Below the pieces are notes generated by a model. The model made no database searches and was not told the origin of the DNA. It saw only the letters and a list, made by a program, of their open reading frames with translations. Shown in pieces: positions 13,993 through 22,246 of a DNA stretch of 54,725 bases. The translations under genes were made by a program, and so were the position numbers. Numbering within the stretch: the stretch's first letter is position 1; the number at the start of each line of letters is the position of its first letter. Origin of the DNA: JBOGGX01 sp050744245 (lineage in GTDB: Bacteria > Actinomycetota > Acidimicrobiia > Acidimicrobiales > JBOGGX01); assembly GCA_050744245.1 (NCBI GenBank), contig JBOGGX010000027.1:1-54725 (forward strand). Reading direction: 5' to 3'.

Positions 13993-14901
13993 TCACAGGC
14001 CGACGTCGGCCGACCGCGAGAACGTGTCGCACTCGTCGACCTGGCCGCGCTCGTAGCCGGTAGTGAACCACCGTTGGCGCATCTCGGAGCTGCCGTGGGT
14101 CCAGGTCTCCGGATTGATCTGGCCCCTGCCCTGGCTCTGGATCCGGTCGTCGCCGACGGCCGCGGCCGCCTCGAGCCCCTCTTCGACGTCGCCGGGCTCG
14201 AGGAGCTGGTCGCCGAAGGCGGTGTTGGCCCAGATGCCGGAATAGCAGTCGGCCTGGAGCTCGAGCCGGACCGACAGCTCATTCGCCACCGAAGGGCTGG
14301 CCTGCTGCTCCGCCCTGACCTGGTCGCTCGTGCCCAGGACGTTCTGGACGTGATGGCCGAACTCGTGGGCGATCACGTACGCCTGGGCGAAGTCGCCCGG
14401 CGCGCCGAACCGGTCGGACAGCTCGTTGAAGAACCCGGTGTCGACGTAGACCTTCCCGTCGGCCGGGCAGTAGAACGGACCGACCGCCGAGCTGGCGAAC
14501 CCGCACCCCGTCTGGACCTGGCCCTCGAAGCGGACGAGGGTCGTGGCCTGGTAGGCGTTGCCCGTCTGGTCCGGCAGGATCTCGGTCCACTCGTCCTGGA
14601 TGTCGTCGACGATGAACCCCATGAACTCGCCGATCTCGTCCGGCTCGGGCGAACCCTCGGGCAGGAGCGCGTTGCCCCCACCAAGTCCGCCCCGGAGGAG
14701 GAAGAAGCCGACGACCACGACGACGACCAGCCCGACGACGCCGCCGCAGCCGCCCTTGCCGGTCGGCATCGGGATCGGCAGCCGGGACCCTCCCGTGCCG
14801 CCCGCCTGGCCGGTCGGGAAGGGGAACCCGAGCCCGCCGCCCCCCTGGCCGCGTCGATCCTCGATCTGGTCCTGACCCACCCCCCGTTTCCACTTGACCA
14901 A
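13993..14901 (-). CDS. Neutral zinc metallopeptidase (YpfJ/PF04228 family)
   Basis: About 302 residues. A glycine-rich N-terminus (KWKRGVGQDQIEDRRG, then GGSRLPIPMPTGKGG) precedes one membrane segment (VVGLVVVVVVGFFLLRGG, about residues 55-72). The rest is the periplasmic or extracellular catalytic domain with the zinc site VIAHEFGHHVQ (HExxH) and the downstream LELQADCYSGIWA glutamate region. CPADGKVYVDTGFF is also typical of the family. The TTG at 14901 is chosen because the conserved N-terminus begins right there and GGCAGAG lies just upstream. Physiological targets of the family are poorly known. Confidence 0.88.
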   Translation of the reverse strand: MVKWKRGVGQDQIEDRRGQGGGGLGFPFPTGQAGGTGGSRLPIPMPTGKGGCGGVVGLVVVVVVGFFLLRGGLGGGNALLPEGSPEPDEIGEFMGFIVDDIQDEWTEILPDQTGNAYQATTLVRFEGQVQTGCGFASSAVGPFYCPADGKVYVDTGFFNELSDRFGAPGDFAQAYVIAHEFGHHVQNVLGTSDQVRAEQQASPSVANELSVRLELQADCYSGIWANTAFGDQLLEPGDVEEGLEAAAAVGDDRIQSQGRGQINPETWTHGSSEMRQRWFTTGYERGQVDECDTFSRSADVGL

Positions 14902-14947
14902 TCTCTGCCACCCCCCTCCGGAGCGAGTCAGCCAACATGGGTGGCTC

Positions 14948-16393
14948 ATGCAGGACCGGCCGCCCCCCCGACGACGACTGCTGCGGCTGCGGCGGTGGTT
15001 TCGGGCCAAGAGTCTGACCCGCGCCGGGCGGCTTGTCACGATCGCCGCCCTTGGCGCGGTCGCCGCCGTGGTCCTCCTCGGCGTCACCTCGCGCTCGACC
15101 GGCACGGTCGGGCCGGGGACGATCGAGCTGACGGCCCGCGTCGGCCCGCCGAGGACCGTCCTGCGCCTGCCGCCCTTCGGGGCGGTGTCCGCGCCGACCC
15201 ACGGCGCACCCGTGACTCTCACGGCACGGGTCGATCGCATCGACATCGACGCCGCCCAGGACCTGGCCAGCCAGCCCCGGCTGCGGGAGCGGATCGAGGC
15301 GACGGTCCGGTCCGACCTGACCCCGCTGGTGCGGCGGTTCGTCCTCCAGACCCTCGGGGTCTCCGCGGTCGTCGGCGCCGCCGTCGGCGCGGTCATCCCG
15401 AGGCGGCGTTGGAGCTTCGTGGCCGCCGGCGCGGGCGGCGCCCTGCTCGCCACCGGGGTCCTCGTGGGGCTGGCCTGGCTGCGGTTCGACCCGGAGGCGT
15501 TCGCCGACCAGCCCCGCTTCGAAGGCCCGCTGGAGCGGGCGCCGGGATTGATCGAGACGGCCCAGAAGTACGTCGAGGATTTCGAGGCGGTCCGCAACCG
15601 CATCGACGTGCTGTCGGCCCAGCTCAGCGACCTCTATGCCAGCGCAACGACCGAGGAGATCGCCCGCGGCCCGGGCACGGTGCACATCCTCCACGTGAGC
15701 GACATCCACCTCAACCCGGTCGGGCTCGAGGTCACACGCGACCTGGCCGAGCGGTTCGACGTCGACGCCATCGTCGACACCGGCGACTTCACCACGTTCG
15801 GTCTGCCCCCGGAGGCCAGGTTCTCCGACCAGCTGGCCGGCATGCCGGCGCCCTACTACCTCATCCCCGGCAACCACGACTCCTTCGGCATCCGCCAGGC
15901 CCTGGCCGACAGCGGACAGCTCGTGCTCGTCGACGGCTCGGTGTTCACCGTCGGCAACGTCGACATCCTGGGCGTCGGCCACCCCGTGTTCACCGCCAGC
16001 AACGAGGTGAGCGACGAGGTGCTCGACGAGGCCCTCGCCCGCCAGGGCGCCGAGACGGAGTCGCTCGCCGCCGAGCTCGAGCCCGACGTGGTGGCCGTCC
16101 ACGATCCGGCCCAGGCGGACGGGGTCGATGTCCCGCTGGTGATCGCCGGGCACACCCACGAGACCACCTTCACCGAACGCGACGACGGTGCCATCGTGCT
16201 GACCGTCGGCTCGACCGGCGCCACCGGGCTCGGTTCGTTCACGGTCGAGACCGGCCTGCCGTACGAGGCCCAGGTGCTGCACTTCTCCGGCGGACGCCTG
16301 GTCGGCATCGACGCCGTCTCGCTGCGGACCACCGGTGAGTTCGAGATCGAACGCCGCCTCCCCCCCGAGCCACCGGAACCCGACGCAAATTGA
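14948..16393 (+). CDS. Membrane-anchored metallophosphoesterase
   Basis: A 481-residue protein. A basic N-terminus precedes a membrane segment around residues 32-48, and further hydrophobic stretches occur around 130-180. The C-terminal half is a calcineurin-type phosphoesterase with all metal motifs: HVSDIHLN, DTGDF, IPGNHD, and GHTHE near residue 400. A coiled, polar linker separates the two parts (ETAQKYVEDFEAVRNRI). It probably faces outside the membrane and cleaves a phosphoester or lipid-linked phosphate. It is divergent from the metallopeptidase. Confidence 0.88.
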   Translation: MQDRPPPRRRLLRLRRWFRAKSLTRAGRLVTIAALGAVAAVVLLGVTSRSTGTVGPGTIELTARVGPPRTVLRLPPFGAVSAPTHGAPVTLTARVDRIDIDAAQDLASQPRLRERIEATVRSDLTPLVRRFVLQTLGVSAVVGAAVGAVIPRRRWSFVAAGAGGALLATGVLVGLAWLRFDPEAFADQPRFEGPLERAPGLIETAQKYVEDFEAVRNRIDVLSAQLSDLYASATTEEIARGPGTVHILHVSDIHLNPVGLEVTRDLAERFDVDAIVDTGDFTTFGLPPEARFSDQLAGMPAPYYLIPGNHDSFGIRQALADSGQLVLVDGSVFTVGNVDILGVGHPVFTASNEVSDEVLDEALARQGAETESLAAELEPDVVAVHDPAQADGVDVPLVIAGHTHETTFTERDDGAIVLTVGSTGATGLGSFTVETGLPYEAQVLHFSGGRLVGIDAVSLRTTGEFEIERRLPPEPPEPDAN

Positions 16394-16395
16394 CC

Positions 16396-16430
16396 TTTAG
16401 GGGCACTGGGGTCGGTAGATGAGACCTAAA
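16396..16430. repeat. Inverted repeat TTTAGG/CCTAAA
   Basis: TTTAGG at 16396-16401 and CCTAAA at 16425-16430 are exact complements, three bases after the phosphoesterase stop. It is a possible weak bidirectional 3' hairpin; there is no T-run. Confidence 0.3.
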
Positions 16431-16540
16431 CGCGCGCAAACGGGGACGGGCGGGCCAGGTCCGCTCCGGCGCGCTCGGCCAGGGCGATGAAGCGCTCGGC
16501 GTTCCTGGGGGCACAGGCGCCCGGGTCGTTGCTGAAGCTA
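16426..16540 (-). pseudogene. C-terminal remnant resembling a DUF72 protein
   Basis: On the minus strand a short open stretch ends FSNDPGACAPRNAERF followed by about 20 more residues and a TAG at 16426-16428. The asparagine-rich N-D-P-x4-P-R-N-A block resembles the last strand and helix of YecE/DUF72 proteins (compare FRNAVGDHAVRNARRM in the intact DUF72 gene at 27.9 kb). Nothing of the rest of the domain is present; an RsbW-like gene ends immediately upstream. Probably a scar of a deleted gene. Confidence 0.4.
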
Positions 16541-16546
16541 CCCGAC

Positions 16547-17077
16547 TCACGACCTACGGCTGAGAGCGGGGCACAACGCGCACCACACCCGTTTCCCTCC
16601 ATCGGGAAGCCGCAACCAACCCCATCGGTGCACCAGCCGGTCGACGATGACGAGGCCCCGGCCGGACAGGGCGGTGGGCGCCCCTCGATCGGCGATGACC
16701 GGCTCGCCCCCGCCCTCGTCGTCGACCTCGAGCAGGACGCAGTCACCGTCGCGGCTGATCCGAAGACCGGTCAGCGAGCTGTGGCGCACGGCGTTGGTGA
16801 CCAGCTCGCTCGTCACCAGCTGAAGGTCGTCCCCCACTCTGGATCCCGATGCGTCGCCCAACCACCGGTCGACGAACCGTCGCGCCAGTCGGGCGCTGGC
16901 CGGCTCGGACCGGAGCGCCAGGGCCGCCGGCTGGCCGTCCTCATACCCGCCGTCACCATCGCCGAGGACGGGCAGGGACCGGACCGGGGTGGTCAGGGAA
17001 CCACCCTCGGTTGCCGCGCCCGCCTGATCCCCGGTTTCCTCCACTTCGGTACTCGAGTGCGACGACTGGTCTCGCAC
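16547..17077 (-). CDS. RsbW-like anti-sigma regulatory kinase (HATPase_c)
   Basis: A 176-residue protein. A low-complexity, acidic N-terminal 60 residues is followed by a GHKL ATPase domain: the N-box ELVTNAVRHS (about residue 93), the G1 box LLEVDDEGGGEP (about 117) and the G2 box GRGLVIVDRLVHRWG (about 138). Single-domain GHKL proteins of this type in actinobacteria bind an anti-anti-sigma partner or a sigma factor and control general stress or antibiotic-related regulons. No partner gene is adjacent. GTG 17077 follows TAGGGC by six bases, so the transcript is probably leaderless. Confidence 0.82.
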   Translation of the reverse strand: MRDQSSHSSTEVEETGDQAGAATEGGSLTTPVRSLPVLGDGDGGYEDGQPAALALRSEPASARLARRFVDRWLGDASGSRVGDDLQLVTSELVTNAVRHSSLTGLRISRDGDCVLLEVDDEGGGEPVIADRGAPTALSGRGLVIVDRLVHRWGWLRLPDGGKRVWCALCPALSRRS

Positions 17078-17147
17078 CGTCGAGCCCTACCCGACCTCTA
17101 CCACGATCAACCTCGGCCACCGTCGAATGGGGCGGCGCACCAACCCT

Positions 17148-17498
17148 TCACGACGGTCGGTCGTCCTCCACTGCGTCCAGCACGGCCTGTTCCGCCTCGG
17201 TACTGCCCGGCCCGTACTTGACCACCACCGTGCCCTTGGCCCCGCAGTCGGGGCAGACCAGGGCGAGGGCGGCCACCATGTCGTCTGGGTCCGAGGCGCC
17301 CTCGAGCCGACGGATGGCGACCATCGACATGTCGGCCGGGTCGTCGACGTGGCCGCAACGGCTGCAGCGGATCTTGCCATTCGGGGTCACGGTGAAGTTC
17401 TCGACGAACCCGTCCTCTGCCAGCTCGGCCAGGATCTCGACCAGCGTCGTGTAGTCGGAGGGCGCGCCCGGCTCGGGTGGCGTGAAGGCTTCGCTCAC
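17148..17498 (-). CDS. Small zinc-ribbon protein
   Basis: A 116-residue protein of unknown function. Two CxxC pairs (CSRCGHVDDP around residue 50 and CPDCGAKGT around 85) are placed to form one zinc ribbon. The N-terminal part (YTTLVEILAELAEDGFVENFTVTPNGKI) looks like a small winged-helix or coiled segment. The start is supported by a strong AAGGAGG nine bases before the GTG. It is divergent from the Ku gene with a 54-base gap. Proteins of this shape are widespread in actinobacteria without assigned function. Confidence 0.72.
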   Translation of the reverse strand: MSEAFTPPEPGAPSDYTTLVEILAELAEDGFVENFTVTPNGKIRCSRCGHVDDPADMSMVAIRRLEGASDPDDMVAALALVCPDCGAKGTVVVKYGPGSTEAEQAVLDAVEDDRPS

Positions 17499-17552
17499 CG
17501 GATGCTGCCTCCTTGCGTGATTTCGGCCACCGTTTCGGGTAGACGTGCGGGG

Positions 17553-18097
17553 GTGCGCGCCATCTGGAGCGGCTGCGTCAGCTTCGGCCTCGTGAACCTA
17601 CCGGTCAAGCTGTACCGGGCCACCGCCCCGCAGACCGTCCGATTCCACCAGCTCGATCGCCGATCGGGCGCCAGGGTCCGCAACAGAAGAGTCTCGGAGA
17701 AGAGCGGACGCGAGGTGCCGTACGAGCAGATCGTGAAAGGCTACGAGCTGGACGGCGATCAATTCGTGATCGTCGAGCCGGACGAGCTCGAAACCATCGA
17801 ACCGTACGGACCGTACGGACCCAAGGTGATCGGCATCGAGGAGGTCGTCCACCTCGACGAGATCGATCCGCGTCAGTTCGACCGGGCCTACTGGCTGGCC
17901 CCGGCGGACGAGCGAGCATCTGACCGCAATCAGGCGCTCGACCACGCGCTGGCGATCCACACCATGCTCTTCGCGACGAGTTGGTCGCCCAGGCCGAGCA
18001 GGAGCACCGCGTGAGCGAGCGAAACGAGCGAGCGACGGGCCGGTGCGGGAGTGCCAGCGACCCTGGGGGCATGGCCACCAGCAGGAGCACCGCGTGA
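17553..18097 (+). pseudogene. ku: Ku end-binding protein, degraded
   Basis: The N-terminal half is clearly bacterial Ku: VRAIWSGCVSFGLVNLPVKLY, REVPYEQIVKGYELD and an IEEVVHLDEIDPRQFDRAYW segment. After YWLAPADERA about 35-40 residues of the core beta-barrel are missing. The text rejoins at LAIHTMLFA, where one further lost base breaks the frame (adding one base after 17974 gives DELVAQAEQEH). The C-terminal arm that follows in intact Ku is absent. In the uncorrected frame the product stops at 18014; in the corrected frame it stops at 18097, overlapping the next gene by four bases. Ku bridges DNA ends for LigD; this copy is unlikely to work as read. Confidence 0.85.
17997..18097. repeat. 18-base direct repeat across the ku/ligD-like junction
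   Basis: AGCAGGAGCACCGCGTGA occurs exactly at 17997-18014 and 18080-18097. Each copy holds a stop codon for one ku reading frame (reading SRSTA then stop), and the second copy holds the GTG start of the ligase-like gene. This suggests a short duplication or recombination event at the gene boundary. Confidence 0.7.
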
Positions 18098-19158
18098 CCG
18101 ACCCAGGCCCGCCGCTCGAGCGCTACCACGCCAAGCGCGATTTCGCCCGCACGCCGGAGCCCTCGGGTGCCGAGCCGTCCGAGGCGCCGGAGGGGGCGCC
18201 CCGCTTCACCGTCCAGCAGCACGACGCCACCCGGCTGCACTGGGACCTCCGGCTCGAACGCGACGGCGTCCTCGCCTCGTGGGCGCTGCCGCGGTGCCTG
18301 CCGTTGCGCCCAGACGACAACCATCTGGCGGTCCACACCGAGGACCACCCGATCGAGTACCTGAGCTTCGAGGGCGACATCCCCGAGGGGGAGTACGGCG
18401 CCGGCCACATGTTCGTGTGGGACACCGGGTGGTACCAGACCGAGAAGTGGGAGCCGAAGAAGGCGGTCGTGGTGCTGCACGGCGAGCGGGCCCGAGGGCG
18501 CTATGCGCTGTTCGAGACCAGGGGCCGGGACTGGATCATCCACCGGATGGATCCGCCCGAGGACCCGACCCGCGAGCCGGTGCCGACCGATCTGCGCCCC
18601 ATGCTCGCCACGCCCGGTCCTGCGCCGGAGGACGACGCATGGGCCTGGGAGGTCGGTTGGTCCGGGCTGCGCACGATCATCGCCGCCTCCACCGGGGCGG
18701 TCGACCTGTTCGACGCGGACGGGCGCACCGTTTCGCAGGCGTTTCCCGAGGTGCGCAGGATCGGCCGGGCGCTCGGCTCGGTCGAGGTCGTGCTCGACTC
18801 GCTGCTCGTTCCCACGAACGGCGACCGGGCGTCGATCGATCGCCGTTTGGCGGCGGCCAGCGAAAGCGCCGTGCGCCGGCTGGCTCGCGACCAACCGGCC
18901 GCCGCCGTCCTCTTCGATGTGCTCTGGTTCGACGGCCATCCCATCCTCGAGGCGCCGTGGACCGACCGTCGGGAACAGCTCGAGGACCTCAAGCTGGACG
19001 GTCCGGCATGGCGCACCCCGTCGGCCCACCCCGGTGACGGCCAGGCGCTCCTGGCCGCAGCGCGCCTGCAGGGACTCGACGGCCTGATCGCCAAGCGCCT
19101 GGACTCCCCGTACCGGCCGGGCGAAGCGTCACCCGACTGGGTCGAGGTCACGCCCTAG
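18094..19158 (+). CDS. LigD-like protein: 3'-phosphoesterase plus degenerate ligase domain
   Basis: About 354 residues. Residues 1-165 match the LigD 3'-phosphoesterase domain (FTVQQHDATRLHWDLRLERD, ASWALPR, PIEYLSFEGDIPEGEYGAG, GRYALFETRG). The rest aligns with the ATP-dependent ligase adenylation domain, but the catalytic lysine motif (family form E-x-K-x-D-G-x-R) reads WEVGWSGLRTI, so the lysine is a glycine and the aspartate a serine; the LDGE motif reads VLDSLL. Later motifs (FDVLWFDGHPI, DGLIAKRLDSPYRPG) remain. No OB-fold and no polymerase domain are present. It probably processes DNA 3' ends but cannot seal nicks. The GTG start lies in the second 18-base repeat, overlapping the corrected ku stop. 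Confidence 0.83.
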   Translation: MTDPGPPLERYHAKRDFARTPEPSGAEPSEAPEGAPRFTVQQHDATRLHWDLRLERDGVLASWALPRCLPLRPDDNHLAVHTEDHPIEYLSFEGDIPEGEYGAGHMFVWDTGWYQTEKWEPKKAVVVLHGERARGRYALFETRGRDWIIHRMDPPEDPTREPVPTDLRPMLATPGPAPEDDAWAWEVGWSGLRTIIAASTGAVDLFDADGRTVSQAFPEVRRIGRALGSVEVVLDSLLVPTNGDRASIDRRLAAASESAVRRLARDQPAAAVLFDVLWFDGHPILEAPWTDRREQLEDLKLDGPAWRTPSAHPGDGQALLAAARLQGLDGLIAKRLDSPYRPGEASPDWVEVTP

Positions 19159-19183
19159 CCGGGCCGGCAAACTGGTCGCCGGC

Positions 19184-19372
19184 TCACGGCTCGTCGTCGA
19201 GCGGGACCTCCTGCTCGTCGGCCGGGAGGTCGGCGCCCGCCTCCAGGACCTCCTCCACGTCGGGATCGGCCGGCCGATCGTCGTCGAGCGCCGGCACCCG
19301 CGCCGACGGACGGCGGGTCGGCACCGCTTCGGTTCGTTCACCGTCGACATCGAGGTCGAGCCGCTCGGACAT
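19184..19372 (-). CDS. Small acidic protein of unknown function
   Basis: 62 residues, about a third Asp/Glu, with no hydrophobic core (for example VEEVLEAGADLPADEQEVPL). The ATG at 19372 is preceded by AAAGGGG at ideal spacing, which argues that it is translated. It stands alone between the ligase-like gene (convergent) and lutC. It is likely disordered; no family recognised. Confidence 0.5.
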   Translation of the reverse strand: MSERLDLDVDGERTEAVPTRRPSARVPALDDDRPADPDVEEVLEAGADLPADEQEVPLDDEP

Positions 19373-19431
19373 GGCGTTCCCCTTTCGCCGGCACCGATCC
19401 CATCCGCTGCGTTCGTACCCTTCCTACCCCC

Positions 19432-20094
19432 TCAGCCGGCAACGAGCACGACGTCGACCGTGGTCGGCCCGTGGACGCCGGTGACGAGCAGCTGCTCGAT
19501 GTCGGCCGACCGGCTGGGCCCGGTGACGAACACGACGTTCGAGGACTCGCCCTCGTCGGCCACCCACCGGATGGCATCGCGGGTGGTGGCCACCAGCTGC
19601 TCCTCTCTGATCACGCACAGGTGAGCGGTGGGCAGCAGGCTGGCCGTCCGGCCGCCGCTCGGCGCCGACGCCTGCACCAGTGAGCCGGTGGCGGCGATGC
19701 CGATCGTCGCGCCGGTGACGCCGAGATCGGCCTCGGCCGCGTCGGCGACGCGCAGCGGCTTGACCTCGACACCGAACACCTCGAGCATCTCGCCCGCGGC
19801 CCGGGCGTCGGCGTCGGCCGAGACCACCGCCGTTCTGATCTGCCGATCCTCGACCATGGCGGCCAACAGGGGCACCAGCTCGTCGAACGGGGCGATGCGA
19901 TGGACCTGCATCCCGACCCTCGTGGCCATGGCCGCGAACGTGCCCGGCAGATCCTCGGGATCGAGGTTGGTCGGTGTGATCACGGGGACGTCGGTGACCG
20001 GCGGAGGCAGCGGGTGCACCATGTTCTCGGGGACGCCGTCGGCCAGCCGAGCCCGCAGCCGGTCGAGGAACGCCACCCGGTCGCCGGTCTCCAC
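19432..20094 (-). CDS. lutC: Lactate utilization protein C (LUD domain)
   Basis: A 220-residue LUD-domain protein. TNLDPEDLPGTFAAMATRVG, VVSADADARAAGEML, VTGATIGIAATGSLVQAS, LLPTAHLCVIREEQLV and the SSNVVFVTGPSRSADIEQ block give the usual substrate-site signature, ending in VHGPTTVDVVLV. With LutA and LutB it forms the iron-sulfur L-lactate oxidation complex. Last gene of the run; its start is two bases after the lutB stop. Transcription comes from the arginase-like gene's promoter. Confidence 0.93.
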   Translation of the reverse strand: METGDRVAFLDRLRARLADGVPENMVHPLPPPVTDVPVITPTNLDPEDLPGTFAAMATRVGMQVHRIAPFDELVPLLAAMVEDRQIRTAVVSADADARAAGEMLEVFGVEVKPLRVADAAEADLGVTGATIGIAATGSLVQASAPSGGRTASLLPTAHLCVIREEQLVATTRDAIRWVADEGESSNVVFVTGPSRSADIEQLLVTGVHGPTTVDVVLVAG

Positions 20095-20096
20095 GC

Positions 20097-21494
20097 TCAG
20101 ACCTCGCCCGCTTCCCAGAGGTCATGGAAGCTGCGCCGGGCCGGCTTCGGCATGGTCCGCCCCTCGGCCCATCGGCGGCCCCCGGGCAGGAAGGCCCCGA
20201 GTCCCGACAGCGGACGGCCCCATGCGCCCGCCTTGATCGAGGCCCGGTAGCGGGTCGGGCTCGACCAGGCGGCGGCCCAGGCCTTCCATGCCGCCCGCGT
20301 CGTGACCGGGGCCGAGGGCCGGTTGCGCCGGCGCAGCGTCAGCAGCAGGTCCTGCAGGGGGATCCCGACCGGGCAGGCGTCCATGCACGCGGCGCACAAC
20401 GACGAGGCGTTGGCCACCTCGGCGGCATGGCCTGCTCCCCGCTCGAGCAGCGGGGTGAGGACGGCACCGACCGGACCGGAGTAGACGCCGCCGTAGGCGT
20501 GCCCGCCCACCTGGCGGTAGACCGGGCACACATTGAGGCAGGCGCCGCAGCGGATGCAGGCCAGGATCTCGTGCAGCTCCCCGCCGAGGATGTCGCTGCG
20601 GCCGTTGTCGAGGATGACGAGGTGGAGCTCGTCCGGCCCGTCGGCCTCGCCCGGGCGGCGGGGCCCGCGCAGGATGCTGGTGTACGAGCTGAGCACCTGG
20701 CCCGTGGCCGAGGCCACGAGCAGGTTGAGCAGGAGGTCGAGCTGGTCCCAGGTGGCCACGACCCGCTCCATGCCCATCACGGCCACGTGCACCTTGGGCA
20801 GCGACGTGCACATCCGACCGTTGCCCTCGTTGGTGACCAGCACCAGCGAGCCACCCTCGGCCACGCCGAAGTTTATTCCTGAGATCCCGAGGTCGGCGGC
20901 CAGGAACTCTCGCCGCAACCGGTCACGGGCGAAGGTGGCCAGCTCCTCCGGGACCGGCTCGAGCCGGTCGCCACCGGGCAGCGCCGCGAACAGGTCGTGC
21001 ACCTGGTAGCGGTCGCGGTGGACGGCAGGAGCGATGATGTGGCTGGGCCGCTCCTTGGCGAGCTGGATGATCCACTCCCCGAGGTCGGTCTCGACCACCC
21101 GGGCACCGATCGCTTCGATGGCCTGGTTGAGGTGGATCTCCTCCGAAGCCATCGACTTCGACTTGACGACGGTCTTGGCGCCGATGCGGCGGGCGACGCC
21201 GGTGATGTAGTCGGTCGCGTCGGCCGAGGTCGAGGCCCAGCACACCTGGCCGCCGTGCTTCTCGACGTTGTCGGCCAGCTCGCCCAGGAGGTCGGGCAGG
21301 CGGGTCAGGATGTCGGCCCGCACGGCCCGGGCCGCCCGCCGCAGCGAGTCCGCGTCGCCCAGCTCGGGCAGGCGGGCCATGCGATGGCTGGCGAAGCGGT
21401 CGACGGCGTTGGCCAGCGAGGTCCTGAGCCGACCGTCGTCGACGGCGATGCGGGTCCGGTGACGGAGCGTGGTGTCGTCGAGCGGGTTGCTCAC
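20097..21494 (-). CDS. lutB: Lactate utilization iron-sulfur protein B
   Basis: About 465 residues. The N-terminal LUD domain (TVVKSKSMASEEIHLNQAIE, GISGINFGVAEGGSLVLVTN, MGMERVVATWDQLDLLLNLL) is followed by a ferredoxin-like segment with two 4Fe-4S motifs, CIRCGACLNVCPVY (about residue 310) and CAACMDACPVGIP (about 360). It is the electron-transfer subunit of the LutABC lactate oxidase. The GTG at 21494 overlaps the lutA stop as GTGA, so translation is coupled. Confidence 0.95.
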   Translation of the reverse strand: MSNPLDDTTLRHRTRIAVDDGRLRTSLANAVDRFASHRMARLPELGDADSLRRAARAVRADILTRLPDLLGELADNVEKHGGQVCWASTSADATDYITGVARRIGAKTVVKSKSMASEEIHLNQAIEAIGARVVETDLGEWIIQLAKERPSHIIAPAVHRDRYQVHDLFAALPGGDRLEPVPEELATFARDRLRREFLAADLGISGINFGVAEGGSLVLVTNEGNGRMCTSLPKVHVAVMGMERVVATWDQLDLLLNLLVASATGQVLSSYTSILRGPRRPGEADGPDELHLVILDNGRSDILGGELHEILACIRCGACLNVCPVYRQVGGHAYGGVYSGPVGAVLTPLLERGAGHAAEVANASSLCAACMDACPVGIPLQDLLLTLRRRNRPSAPVTTRAAWKAWAAAWSSPTRYRASIKAGAWGRPLSGLGAFLPGGRRWAEGRTMPKPARRSFHDLWEAGEV

Positions 21495-22246
21495 CGGTCC
21501 ATCGATTCGGCGACGACCTCGGCGATGTGCTTGGCCACGACCGGACGGCCCTCGTGCTCGGCCCGCGCCGCTAGGTGCAGAAGGCACGAGGTGTCGGCGC
21601 CGACGAGAACCTCGGCCCCGGACTCCTCGATCGATCGCAGCTTGTCGTCGGCCATTGCCGTCGAGGTTTCGGGGAGCTTGATCGAGAACGTGCCCCCGAA
21701 GCCGCAGCAGCGGTCGTCGGCCGACCAGCGCATCCGCTCACAGCCCACCGCGTCGAGTACGGCCTCGGGCTGCTGCTTGATCCGCAGCTCCCTGAGCATG
21801 TGGCAGGAGTGGTGGTAGGCCACCCGCGGGGAGGCCGCGTCCGGTGGGCGCCGGGCCGCCTCCGGCAGGCCCTCATCGGCGAGGAACTCGCTGAACTCGG
21901 TCACTCGGGCGCCGACCGCCCTGGCCCGCGCACCCGCGTCGTGATCGCCGACCACCTCGAACAGCTCGGGCCAGAACACCCGCACCATCGCCGTGCACGA
22001 CCCGGCCAGCCCGACGATGCGGTCGACCCCGGCGTCGAGGGCCTGGTCGAGCGAGGCGAGGGTCGTCCTCGCCACCTGGGCCGCCTCCTCGGCAAAGCCG
22101 GCGTTCCACGCCGGCTGGCCGCAGCACGTCTGGTCACGGGGCACAGAGACGTCGTGGCCCGCGGCCCGCAGCACCCTGACGGCCGCGACCGCGGCGTCGG
22201 GCGCGACGACGTCGGCGACACAGGTGACGAACAGCCCGACCTTCAT
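21491..22246 (-). CDS. lutA: Lactate utilization protein A (CCG-domain)
   Basis: A 251-residue cysteine-rich protein with the two CCG motifs that bind a special 4Fe-4S cluster, DQTCCGQPAWNAGF (about residue 40) and DRCCGFGGTFSIK (about 185), plus SCHMLRELRI between them. It is related to the GlpC/HdrB cysteine-rich subunits. The ATG at 22246 overlaps the stop of the arginase-like gene as ATGA. It supplies the third subunit of the L-lactate oxidation complex. Confidence 0.94.
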   Translation of the reverse strand: MKVGLFVTCVADVVAPDAAVAAVRVLRAAGHDVSVPRDQTCCGQPAWNAGFAEEAAQVARTTLASLDQALDAGVDRIVGLAGSCTAMVRVFWPELFEVVGDHDAGARARAVGARVTEFSEFLADEGLPEAARRPPDAASPRVAYHHSCHMLRELRIKQQPEAVLDAVGCERMRWSADDRCCGFGGTFSIKLPETSTAMADDKLRSIEESGAEVLVGADTSCLLHLAARAEHEGRPVVAKHIAEVVAESMDR

